Assembly (NCBI GenBank): GCA_026770585.1
Contig: MU646553.1
Coordinates: 309,748-328,283, forward strand
Length of the DNA: 18,536 nucleotides
From: Baffinella frigidus
Lineage: Eukaryota > Cryptophyceae > Cryptomonadales > Baffinellaceae
Direction of reading: 5' to 3'
Part shown: positions 11,501-16,445 of the stretch, one piece after another
How positions within the stretch are numbered: position 1 is the first letter of the stretch
How the letters are laid out: each line of letters starts with the position of its first letter
The notes under the pieces: generated by a model
Told to the model about the DNA's origin: nothing
Database searches by the model: none
What the model saw: only the letters and a program-made list of their open reading frames with translations
Position numbers and translations under genes: made by a program

Positions 11501-14500
11501 CAACGTAACCCCTAACCCCGTCAAACTTGCTCGAGTCCCCTTGTAATTTCGCAATAGCCCTAAACTGCCCGGTTGGACTGCTCGGTCAAACCTGGCAGTT
11601 CCGGGCAAAAGAGCCGCTGTTTTCTTCCCGCAGAGGTGGTTTCGTGAGGGTCGTCCGAGCTAGTTGGAACCCCGTTTCTAAACTATTACTGTTGTGTTTC
11701 CCCGGCAGAGGTGGTTTCGCGAGGGGCCGGTGGCGGTGGCGGGATCGGAGGAGGAGGAGGCTCAGGAGGCGGCCCGCGTGGATGTGGCGGAGCGCTCTCA
11801 GGTGCCTTCATTAGCGCTCGCAAGTGCCTTCCTTGGCGCTCGCAGGTGCTCTCCTTGTTCTTCGTGATTAGGCATCGTCTCGGGGCTAGAGAGCCGCCTG
11901 GTTTAGTCAACCGTGGTGCGGGGGGACGCTCGCACGCGGAGGAATTCGCACCCAAACCTTACACCCGAAACCCGAAACTAGAGAGAACCATACACCCGAA
12001 ACTCGAAACCCGAAACCCGAAACCCGAAAACATACGGAGGAGTTCGCGCACGACTCATTCGAGAATCTTCTCTTCTCAATCTAACCCGAAACCCGAAACC
12101 CTACACTCTAAACTCCCACTTAGCAGTAACCGTTGCCCTCCCCCCCCGGATTTCGGGGGATGCATGCTGGCTTTTGGCGTGTTTCCCGGGTGAGAGTCAA
12201 CGTTGGGCCGATTCCCGAAGTCATTGGTTGCTGCTAAGTGGTAAGGGGACACAGCCGTGACCTGAAAACACCTTGACCGTGAACTGAAAACTCCTTGCTG
12301 CACCTGAAACGCGCCTGCACCCGAAACCCTAAACCCGAACTCCGAACCCAGACGGAGGAGTTCGCGCACGACTCATTCGAGAACCTTCTCTTCTCTGTCT
12401 GCCGCTTTCGGTTCTCCATAACCCCTAAACCCTGAACCCTAAACCCTAGCCCCTAAACCCTAAACCATGAACCCCAAACCCCAAACCCAAAACCCCAACC
12501 CCCAAACCCTAAACCCCAAACCCCAAACCCCAAACCCCAAACCCAGAACCCCAACTCCTAATCACCAAACCCTCACGCGTTCGCAGGCAGCTGGCCGGGC
12601 GGTATCCCGAATCGATCTCAGTCGTCTCGCTCCCATTCAAAGAACGTCGTTTTCGCGACGAGCACCGGTAACTCTGAACCAGTGAATGAAATTTATTGAA
12701 TGCCCGTACGATCATGAAAGCCTGAGTGTTGCAGAGCGACCAACACCAGAAACCTGGATCCAGACACCAAAATCCCGAAACCCGGAACCCGAAGTCTCGC
12801 CCCCATTCAAAGAACGTCGTTTTCGCGACACGCACCGGTCTTCTGCCCACCCCTAACACCCCCAACCTGGAACCCGAAACCCGGAACCCAAAACCCGGAA
12901 CCCGGAACCCGGAGCCGAATTGGGACTGATCAAGGTCTCTCGCACCTTAAGCAAAGGTTCAAGCGAATCCCCGAATCAAGCTCAGACGCAGCCAAGGTGG
13001 GGTTGCGTGCATGGCGTCCGTGTTGGTAGTGATAACGGTCTCTCTCCTCACCCGAAACCCGAATCCCGAAACCAGAACCCAGGAACACGGAATTCGGGAC
13101 CCGGGACCCGAGACCTGGAACCCGGAACCCAGAACCCGGAACCCGGAACCTGGAACCCGGGCAGGTCCAGACAGGGCGACCAGTTTGGTATTAACAAAGG
13201 GTTTCGGATTCCGGGTTTTGGGGTCCGGGTTGCGGGTTCCGCCGAGTTGGTGTTAACAAAGGCCTCTCTTCTGCAGGAAGGCGATGCGGTTCCCCGAAGA
13301 ACACTTCCACTTCATCGGCGTCGGTGACACCACGCCAGAAACCCTCCAAGTATGCCCCCTTCACCACCCCGGAAACCCTCGAGGCACACCCTGATCCGGG
13401 AACATGTTTAATTTAAATGATTTTGGTAAATGAATTTACAACACATAATTGTCACATTGGTAATAGTCCAGCATTCGTGTAGAAATTTTCATTGGCGAAA
13501 ATCATTGAAATCAAACATGTTCCGGGATGAGGCCCCTTTGCCGACTTTAGCTCGGGGGGTTGGTGCCGGTGGGGGGGTCGGTTTCCGGCGATCCCTGATA
13601 CAGATCAGGGGTCGGCGACACCCCCCCGGAAACTCTTGAGGCACCTCCCCGTCGCGTACTTATTCGGGGATCGATTTGATCGGGAATCGAGGCCTGTGTA
13701 CAGGGGTTGTTGAGACCCGAGACCCGAGACCCTGAACCCGAGAGTTTACATCCTCTCCTGTTAGATACATGGTGGGCATGGCGGTTTCGATCCGCAATAA
13801 ACTCGCTTTTCTGCCTGGTGGTAATGAAGGTCTCTCTCGCCCAAGACTCCAAACCCTCAACCCTCAACCAGGGGGAGTCGAAACATGCGCTGGAGCCGTA
13901 CAGGAAAGATCCGTACGGCTGCAACGGCACGCTTGCTGCGAAGAAGCGCCGCCGCAACCCGTACAAGACCGCCACCCCCTACCCCCAGGTGCATTAAGGT
14001 GTAAGGTTTAGGATTGGGGGTTTAGGGCTGCTTCACATGGAGGGAGCCTTGCTGCAAAGAAGCGGCGACGCAACCCGTACGCTCCCCACCCCCAGGTACA
14101 CGCTTGACACTCCTTACCCCCAGGTGCTGCCTGCACGAGGGGCGAGACCTGTATTACTGCTAACACGCCCGCCATGTAGGCACCCGAACCGATGATGTGT
14201 CTGAGCAGGACCTTGCAATGGTTGAAGACATAACCCAGTTTTAGGCTGGGAGACCATCGCGTTGAGACGAGAGGGAATGCGCACTCTGGGTCCTGTTGCT
14301 GTCGATAGCAGCAGGACCGAGGTAACCCTGTAGGTCCTTCCGGCATCGCCCCCCCTGGGACCACCATAGGGCTATAGGTTTAGGCCTACTGTAGGGTCGT
14401 AGGGGGGGTGCGCCTTTTTATGGGCGAGGTAACCCTGTAGGCCCTTCCGTCATCGAACCTCCGTGGGTGGGATGGCAGCAGTCAAGGTCTGTCGGAGTTG

Positions 14501-14529
14501 GTCTTTCGGAGAGAGAGAGAGACAGAGAC

Positions 14530-14588
<59 letters not shown>

Positions 14589-14834
14589 GGTAGGGACAGA
14601 GACAGAGACAGGGGCAGAGACATCGGCGCTGGTTATGTCAGCATGTCAGCGTTGCTGACATCTGTAGTAAAGTGGTTTATATGTAGTAAAGTGGACTCAG
14701 GGCTGACACCGCACGCCCTCCTGCAGGGGTGCGAGGAGATCGCGGTGCTGTTTTCCACGTGCGGGCCGCGCACCTTCGCAGGCCCGCTTCCGTGGGATCC
14801 TGTGCCCTCCAACAATGGTGTATTAAATGAATGA
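8447..14834 (+). CDS. Membrane-anchored DUF218-like protein, complete, 13 exons
   Basis: Uncharacterised eukaryotic DUF218-like family (relatives such as fission yeast C57A10.07; distant bacterial relatives SanA/YdcF/ElyC). Exons: 8447-8565, 8721-8832, 9533-9609, 10387-10475, 10796-10860, 11116-11161, 11434-11504, 11709-11801, 12352-12410, 12587-12667, 13277-13349, 13872-13988, 14727-14834. They sum to 1110 nt, 369 codons plus TGA, all GT-AG with CAG acceptors and phase-consistent. Residues 21-37 are one hydrophobic segment after Arg-rich residues (signal anchor, type II topology inferred). Domain motifs: THLIMVAGHTIYMGDDF (108-124), EWYLADYQRAQLGAF (133-147), SLLLFSG (164-170), RPLAGPRSEGASYW (174-187), TEEFAHDSFENLLFSVCRFR (225-244), FKERRF (about 260-265), FHFIGVGD, EPYRKDPYGC (303-312), AGPLPWD near the end. 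Biochemical role unknown. Confidence 0.88.
8721..8832 (+). CDS. DUF218-like gene exon 2: acidic stem
   Basis: 112 nt: one nucleotide completes Ser, then MARGVPDVERGEMGEEGDAY and 17 more residues to DKRSL. Hydrophilic, acidic, probably the stem after the anchor. Acceptor CGGCAG, donor GTGAGC, phase 0 out. No family motif; support is phase, splice signals and composition. Confidence 0.65.
8876..8910. repeat. TTTAGGG heptamers (minority polarity)
   Basis: Five TTAGGG/TTTAGGG units, G-rich on the sense strand of the DUF218-like gene: an exception to the usual polarity. Intron 2. Confidence 0.9.
8943..9132. mobile_element. 190-bp MITE-like element with 41-bp inverted arms
   Basis: Arms 8943-8983 (CTAGCTCTGCCGCAGTCGGG…) and 9092-9132 are inverted repeats with about seven mismatches. 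Ends resemble the CTGAGGCAGAGCTAG end of repeat E1. The interior holds a 15-bp tandem (GTCTCCTCATTTGAC/GTCTCCTCGTTTTTA-like). No coding capacity. In intron 2. Confidence 0.8.
9352..9525. repeat. C-rich heptamer remnants before exon 3
   Basis: Loose CCCTAAC/CCCTACA-type units at about 9335-9400 and 9477-9525; the latter forms the pyrimidine-rich tract before the exon 3 acceptor at 9532. Confidence 0.6.
9533..9609 (+). CDS. DUF218-like gene exon 3
   Basis: 77 nt, phase 0 in, phase 2 out. Encodes EGARGVERSRRVATAVQGET then GPLPD plus two nucleotides of Arg. Basic linker ahead of the domain. Acceptor AAGCAG, donor GTTCCA. Phase joins exon 2 and exon 4 exactly. Confidence 0.7.
9661..9730 (+). repeat. 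Dispersed motif shared with 1861-1927
   Basis: GCGCCAACGTCGACGGATGT … GACCC … GTCGACTTGGGGATAGTC aligns with GCGCCAAAGTTGACGGATTC … GACCC … GTTAACTTGGGAATAGTC in RabGAP intron 11. Also related to the start of repeat E1. Confidence 0.65.
9732..9787 (+). repeat. Copy of DUF218-like exon 3 with donor
   Basis: Reads RSRRFTTVVRGDTGPQPD then AG/GT donor, against RSRRVATAVQGETGPLPD in exon 3. The protein similarity is kept, but the preceding TAG acceptor would put it out of phase with exon 2, so exon 3 at 9533 is preferred. Confidence 0.75.
9788..10164. other. Unique intron 3 sequence
   Basis: AT-richer stretch with weak E1-like words (CAGGCAGAGCTTGAGG at about 9983). No gene, no heptamers. Confidence 0.5.
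10165..10203. repeat. Strong hairpin in intron 3
   Basis: GGTCAC / GTGACC (6 bp), one mismatch, then ACCCCCACG / CGTGGGGGT (9 bp) around a 7-nt loop. Short GAGAG/CTCTC arms lie further out. Could be a foldback repeat end; no other copy in the window. Confidence 0.8.
10387..10475 (+). CDS. DUF218-like gene exon 4 (GH.I..GDD motif)
   Basis: 89 nt; first nucleotide completes Arg, then WSNLTHLIMVAGHTIYMGDD and FSHAGSRPQ, ending phase 1. THLI.V.GH.I is the first conserved strand and loop of the family. Acceptor GGCAG, donor GTGCTG. Confidence 0.9.
10528..10672. repeat. CCCGAAA then CCCTAAC/CCCTGAC heptamers
   Basis: Period-7 arrays, C-rich on the sense strand, in intron 4 just before the first copy of exon 5. 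Confidence 0.9.
10691..10743 (+). repeat. Tandem copy of DUF218-like exon 5
   Basis: Has its own acceptor (CCACAG) and reads WYLADNQRAQLGAFKEH. Over 53 nt it differs from exon 5 at six positions, five of them synonymous. It then diverges with no clear donor and reaches a stop (TKT*). Could be an alternative exon or a constrained relic. Confidence 0.85.
10796..10860 (+). CDS. DUF218-like gene exon 5 (EWYLADYQR)
   Basis: 65 nt; two nucleotides complete Glu, then WYLADYQRAQLGAFKEHIRT and G, phase 0 out. Matches the family block W.L..YQ......F..HI..G. Acceptor CTGCAG after CCCTAACCCCCAAT, donor GTGCTC. Confidence 0.9.
11006..11055 (+). repeat. Dispersed repeat E2, copy
   Basis: CATGGCGGGCGCGTTGGTAG then GAGACGTCTCTCTCGC. 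In intron 5. Confidence 0.7.
11116..11161 (+). CDS. DUF218-like gene exon 6 (LLLFSG)
   Basis: 46 nt, phase 0 in, phase 1 out. Encodes VRMTRDDPSSLLLFS plus one nucleotide of Gly. Corresponds to the family's ..SLL.FSGG.T block. Acceptor GAGCAG. The donor GTCCCC is weak but required by phase and by the family match across the junction. Confidence 0.82.
11171..11184 (+). repeat. Short copy of the exon 6 3' part
   Basis: CCAAGCCTCCTCCT repeats TCAAGCCTCCTCCT of exon 6 about 30 bp downstream. Short and pyrimidine-rich, so only suggestive. Confidence 0.45.
11263..11284 (+). repeat. Copy of the 5' edge of DUF218-like exon 7
   Basis: Acceptor GGCAG plus 22 nt reading SATRPLA, differing from exon 7 at two positions, both synonymous. 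It is followed at once by the CCCTAAA array, which runs to the real acceptor. Confidence 0.85.
11287..11431. repeat. CCCTAAA telomere-like array
   Basis: About twenty heptamers, several perfect CCCTAAA units (11365-11405), lying exactly between the exon 7 edge copy and exon 7. Confidence 0.95.
11434..11504 (+). CDS. DUF218-like gene exon 7 (AGPRSEG.SYW)
   Basis: 71 nt; two nucleotides complete Gly, then SATRPLAGPRSEGASYWLYA and EAN. Diagnostic family block T...AGP.SE..SYW..A. Acceptor AGCCAG directly on heptamer repeat, donor GTAACC. Confidence 0.92.
11634..11650 (+). repeat. Copy of the 5' edge of DUF218-like exon 8
   Basis: Acceptor CCCGCAG then RWFREG, 17 nt with one synonymous difference from exon 8; then diverges to a stop. 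Confidence 0.8.
11709..11801 (+). CDS. DUF218-like gene exon 8
   Basis: 93 nt, phase 0-0. Encodes RWFREGPVAVAGSEEEEAQE and AARVDVAERSQ. Continues SYWLYAEAN into the family's W..... helix; acidic insert EEEE. Acceptor CGGCAG, donor GTGCCT. Confidence 0.88.
11793..11858 (+). repeat. Tandemly repeated exon 8 donor region
   Basis: GCGCTCTCAGGTGCCTTC, GCGCTCGCAAGTGCCTTC and GCGCTCGCAGGTGCTCTC occur in succession at a 26-28 nt step, so the exon end plus donor is present about three times. The third copy is a usable donor, giving a possible longer in-frame exon. Confidence 0.75.
11934..12077 (+). repeat. Two copies of the 5' edge of DUF218-like exon 9
   Basis: 12034-12077 reads TEEFAHDSFENLLF with one (synonymous) difference from exon 9 in 44 nt; it lacks an AG acceptor. 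11934-11951 is an 18-nt degraded copy (ACGCGGAGGAATTCGCAC). They are separated by CCCGAAA heptamers. Confidence 0.85.
11948..12100. repeat. CCCGAAA heptamers
   Basis: Blocks of CCCGAAA units at about 11965-12028 and 12083-12100, interrupted by the exon 9 copy. Confidence 0.85.
12116..12241. mobile_element. 126-bp foldback element
   Basis: Inverted arms CCACTTAGCAGTAACC (12116-12131) and GGTTGCTGCTAAGTGG (12226-12241) differ by one base. Non-coding, within intron 8. Confidence 0.75.
12352..12410 (+). CDS. DUF218-like gene exon 9 (TEEFAHDSFENL)
   Basis: 59 nt: TEEFAHDSFENLLFSVCRF plus two nucleotides of Arg. Diagnostic family block EE.A.DS.ENL.FS.CRFR. Acceptor ACCCAG on CCCTAAACCCGAA, donor GTTCTC. 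Confidence 0.93.
12420..12570. repeat. CCCTAAA/CCCCAAA array
   Basis: About twenty heptamers filling intron 9 up to the exon 10 acceptor. Confidence 0.95.
12587..12667 (+). CDS. DUF218-like gene exon 10 (YPE..SVVSLPFK..RF)
   Basis: 81 nt; first nucleotide completes Arg, then QLAGRYPESISVVSLPFKER and RFRDEH, ending phase 2. Matches the family's G.YP..ITVV.F.FK..RF.ELHR. Acceptor TCGCAG, donor GTAACT. Confidence 0.92.
12682..12741 (+). mobile_element. Dispersed repeat D, copy 1
   Basis: Begins GTGAATGAAATTTATTGAAT and ends GAGTGTTGCAGAGCGACC. Copies 2 and 3 at 14825-14885 and 15009-15060. Sits 14 nt after the exon 10 donor. Confidence 0.75.
12794..12837 (+). repeat. Copy of the 3' half of DUF218-like exon 10
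   Basis: 44 nt with three differences from 12624-12667, again followed by GGT. Between the two lie repeat D and AACCCGA-type heptamers. Confidence 0.9.
12842..13240. repeat. CCCGGAA-type heptamers with an E2 copy
   Basis: CCCGGAA/CCCGAAA arrays at 12858-12915 and 13045-13165, a reversed-polarity patch (GGGTTCCGG-like) at 13195-13240, and an E2 copy at about 13009-13058 (ATGGCGTCCGTGTTGGTAGT … GGTCTCTCTCC). Intron 10. Confidence 0.85.
13277..13349 (+). CDS. DUF218-like gene exon 11 (FPEEHFHFIGVGD)
   Basis: 73 nt; first nucleotide completes Arg (…DEHR), then KAMRFPEEHFHFIGVGDTTP and ETLQ, phase 0 out. Family: A..WP...F.YIG. Acceptor CTGCAG, donor GTATGC (best donor in the gene). Confidence 0.92.
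13363..13640 (+). repeat. Two copies of the 3' edge of DUF218-like exon 11
   Basis: 13363-13385 (ACCACCCCGGAAACCCTCGA, TTPETLE in one frame) and 13611-13640 (GTCGGCGACACCCCCCCGGA, VGDTPPETLE). They flank the AT-rich foldback at 13394-13528. Confidence 0.75.
13394..13528. mobile_element. 135-bp AT-rich foldback element
   Basis: Arms ATCCGGGAACATGTTTAATT… (13394-13425) and …TCAAACATGTTCCGGGAT (to 13528) are inverted repeats over at least 31 bp with a few mismatches. Much more AT-rich than its surroundings; MITE-like. In intron 11. Confidence 0.85.
13872..13988 (+). CDS. DUF218-like gene exon 12 (EPYRKDPYGC)
   Basis: 117 nt, phase 0-0. Encodes GESKHALEPYRKDPYGCNGT, LAAKKRRRNPYKTATPYPQ. Strong family block GE..A..P...DPYGC...L..KR..R.P. 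Acceptor AACCAG on CCCTCAACCCTCAACC, donor GTGCAT. Confidence 0.93.
14048..14123 (+). repeat. Two copies of the 3' end of DUF218-like exon 12
   Basis: 14048-14080 reads LAAKKRRRNPY with three differences in 33 nt, all synonymous, then APHPQ and a GT donor (GTACAC). 14108-14123 repeats CACTCCTTACCCCCAG plus GT. Confidence 0.88.
14124..14174 (-). repeat. Dispersed repeat E2, inverted copy
   Basis: Minus strand reads GGCGGGCGTGTTAGCAGTAA then CAGGTCTCGCCCC. Confidence 0.65.
14289..14318. repeat. 12-bp hairpin
   Basis: GGTCCTGTTGCT / AGCAGCAGGACC with one G-T pair and a 6-nt loop, abutting the 31-bp direct repeat that follows. Confidence 0.75.
14318..14455. mobile_element. Decayed CAGGGG-type element bounded by 31-bp direct repeats
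   Basis: 14318-14348 and 14425-14455 are direct repeats with two mismatches (CGAGGTAACCCTGTAGGYCC…). The segment between resembles the interior and right arm of the CAGGGGTACC element family (ACCACCATAGGGCT…CTACTGTAGGGT…CTTTTTATGGGCGAGGTA). Confidence 0.7.
14508..14622. repeat. GA/GACA microsatellite
   Basis: (GA)n and (CAGA)n/(GACA)n tracts in intron 12, about 100 bp before the exon 13 acceptor. Confidence 0.95.
14727..14834 (+). CDS. DUF218-like gene exon 13, C terminus
   Basis: 108 nt: GCEEIAVLFSTCGPRTFAGP, LPWDPVPSNNGVLNE, stop TGA at 14832-14834. Family ends in ..C.......F.GPLPW, so the protein is complete. Acceptor CTGCAG. The last few codons lie in repeat D sequence, so the exact tail is variable-looking. 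Confidence 0.9.
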   Translation, partial: GCEEIAVLFSTCGPRTFAGPLPWDPVPSNNGVLNE

Positions 14835-14885
14835 AGTTTATTGGGTGCCCATAAAATCACGAAATCCTGGGTGTTACAGAGCGAA
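14825..14885 (+). mobile_element. Dispersed repeat D, copy 2
   Basis: AAATGAATGAAGTTTATTGG … CCTGGGTGTTACAGAGCGAA. It provides the stop codon of the DUF218-like gene and is followed by a copy of the sequence just before it (CCGTGGGATCCTGTRCCC). Confidence 0.75.
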
Positions 14886-14891
14886 ATACAG

Positions 14892-14911
14892 CCGTGGGAT
14901 CCTGTACCCCC
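14892..14911 (+). repeat. Copy of exon 13 segment after repeat D
   Basis: Preceded by TACAG; reads PWDPVPPGPPG then TAG in the exon 13 frame. Duplicates 14790-14807. Could be an alternative last exon. Confidence 0.75.
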
Positions 14912-14947
14912 CGGCCCGCCCGGTTAGGCCGCCTCGGTGGGGGTGCA

Positions 14948-14992
14948 GATGGCGGTCGTGATGGTAGAATTCGAGGTCTCTCTCGTTAGGCC
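14948..14992 (+). repeat. Dispersed repeat E2, copy
   Basis: GATGGCGGTCGTGATGGTAG then GAGGTCTCTCTCGTT, downstream of the gene. Confidence 0.65.
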
Positions 14993-15008
14993 GCGGCGTG
15001 TGTCGTAC

Positions 15009-15060
15009 ATGAACGAAGTTGAGTGGGTTCCCCTGAAATGACATCCTGGGTGTTACAGCG
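15009..15060 (+). mobile_element. Dispersed repeat D, copy 3
   Basis: ATGAACGAAGTTGAGTGGGT … CATCCTGGGTGTTACAGCG, about 125 bp after copy 2. Confidence 0.7.
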
Positions 15061-15141
15061 AGTGCATGTAACCCCGGTTATGCGAGGTCCTGGAGCGTGA
15101 CCCAACACAGTCTCCGCCCCGCGCGTTCGCGGGCCGGGGGG

Positions 15142-15220
15142 TCTGGGGATACAATCCCGTGTTAAGTCACTCCGGTCATCCTACACGGGATTGTATCCCC
15201 AGATCCGGTCATCCTACACG
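15142..15220. repeat. Perfect 21-bp inverted repeat with 17-bp direct repeat
   Basis: 15142-15162 and 15183-15203 are perfect inverted arms (TCTGGGGATACAATCCCGTG…), spacer 20 nt. TCCGGTCATCCTACACG occurs at 15171-15187 and again at 15204-15220. The spacer plus right arm resembles 17271-17320. Confidence 0.92.
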
Positions 15221-15299
15221 ACTGTCCAGCCACGCGACCATATCTTGATTCTCCCTGAGGGGTCGCGTACCCCTGCCAGCTCACAGCGATATTCATGTA

Positions 15300-15413
15300 C
15301 AGGGGTACCTCGCTCGTAAGAACGCACCACCCCCCGAGGACCACCATAGGGCTCTATGCAAACGACTGTAGGGTCCTAGGAGGGGGCGGTTTCTTATGAG
15401 CGAGGTACCCCTG
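15300..15413. mobile_element. CAGGGGTACC TIR element, 114 bp, complete
   Basis: Arms CAGGGGTACCTCGCTCGTAA and TTATGAGCGAGGTACCCCTG, each flanked by TA (15298-15299, 15414-15415), consistent with a 2-bp target duplication as in Tc1/mariner-type elements. Interior is partly self-complementary. Non-autonomous. Confidence 0.88.
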
Positions 15414-15415
15414 TA

Positions 15416-15440
15416 CTAACACGACGGCCGCCATGGAGGT
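15416..15440 (-). repeat. Dispersed repeat E2, inverted partial copy
   Basis: CTAACACGACGGCCGCCATG, with CCACCAAGGTTGTGTCTGAG downstream; the same pair is at 14160-14210 and, reversed, at 12990-13030. Confidence 0.6.
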
Positions 15441-15485
15441 ACCCCCCCACCAAGGTTGTGTCTGAGCTAGACCTAGGGAAAGGTC

Positions 15486-15700
15486 GTGTGCACATACTAC
15501 GAGCTTGTACTGCGGTACACCTACGAGCACAGACAAGGCGGCGTTCGGAGCCAGACTCAGCGGGGTCGGTCTTGGACTGGTCACAGTCCGGCAATGGCAC
15601 GGGTTTGGCAAAACGCTGGATCCTGTCTAATAAATCCAGAAATCAGAACCCGAGCATTCATCTTGTCAAGGTGTCAATCTCGAAAGTTGACACCTGCTGA
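15486..15700 (+). other. Open region, possible exon, unrecognised
   Basis: Two overlapping plus-strand frames stay open (one contains YYELVLRYTYEHRQGGVR, the other PDSAGSVLDWSQSGNGTGLA). I recognise neither and see no decisive splice signals. Repeat-poor sequence. Confidence 0.25.
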
Positions 15701-15874
15701 GCTTGGAGTTCCCCGCTAGGCTGGGAACTCCGAGTCCAGTGCAAATGGCTCCAATTGCTCCCCTTGTGGGCGAAACGGCTGGGGAGGATTCGGCCCCTAA
15801 ATTCGGCGGATCCGTTTTAGGATCGGCAGCTCCAATGTTCTGGTCCGGTGACACGCCGTCAGGCCGTCACCGGA
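15669..15874. repeat. Three adjacent perfect hairpins
   Basis: AGGTGTCAA/TTGACACCT (15669-15695), GGAGTTCCC/GGGAACTCC (15705-15731) and TCCGGTGAC/GTCACCGGA (15844-15874), each with 9-bp perfect arms. Confidence 0.8.
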
Positions 15875-16141
15875 TGCGTCAGTGAAGTTCACAAGCCCCC
15901 CTGTATCGCTATCTTCAGTCTCATGGCCGCGCGCCAGCGCTCTTGCCGCAGCCAGCACCGCGGCGGAGGCTGGCGCGCCTGTTGTTTCAGCCAGCTGGAC
16001 ATGTTTGGATTCTCTGCATTGGCCAGCGCTGCTTGCCTTAAAGCCCTGCCACCTTCGGGGCGCTGCCATGCTGGAATCCTGACCCTCCAGCTGATCCTGA
16101 TCTGTCTTTCCAGCTGCATGCACAGTCTCTTGAGCAGCGGT
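15797..16141 (-). other. Possible coding region, unrecognised
   Basis: Minus-strand frame open over about 345 bp without an early ATG; includes GFKASSAGQCRESKHVQLAE, ALARGHETEDSDTGGLVNFT. Repeat-free. The plus strand also has an open frame (about 15922-16183). Composition slightly favours minus. No family recognised. Confidence 0.3.
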
Positions 16142-16231
16142 GACGAGCCGCTACACCACGTTGGAAGGACTGTAGCAAGCTGACAGCAGGCTAGTGGAGA
16201 GTTGGCCACTTATGAAATCCACTAGCTTGAC

Positions 16232-16445
16232 AAGGGTTCAGGTTTGAGGGTTAAGGGTTTAGGGTTTAGGGGTTAGGGTTCAGAGTTTAGGTTTTAGGTT
16301 TTAAGGTTCAGGGTTTAGGGTTTAGGGTTTAGAATCTAGATTGAAGGTTTAGAGTTTAGGGCTTAGGGTACAAGGTGGCGGGTGGAGGGTCTGGGTTGAG
16401 GGTTCAGGGTTTAGGGGTTAGGATTAGGGTTGAGGGTGCAAAGCT
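16232..16445. repeat. TTTAGGG heptamer array, intergenic
   Basis: Degenerate telomere-like units, G-rich on plus, outside the two genes. 16446-16990 beyond it is unique sequence; I see no gene there. Confidence 0.85.
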
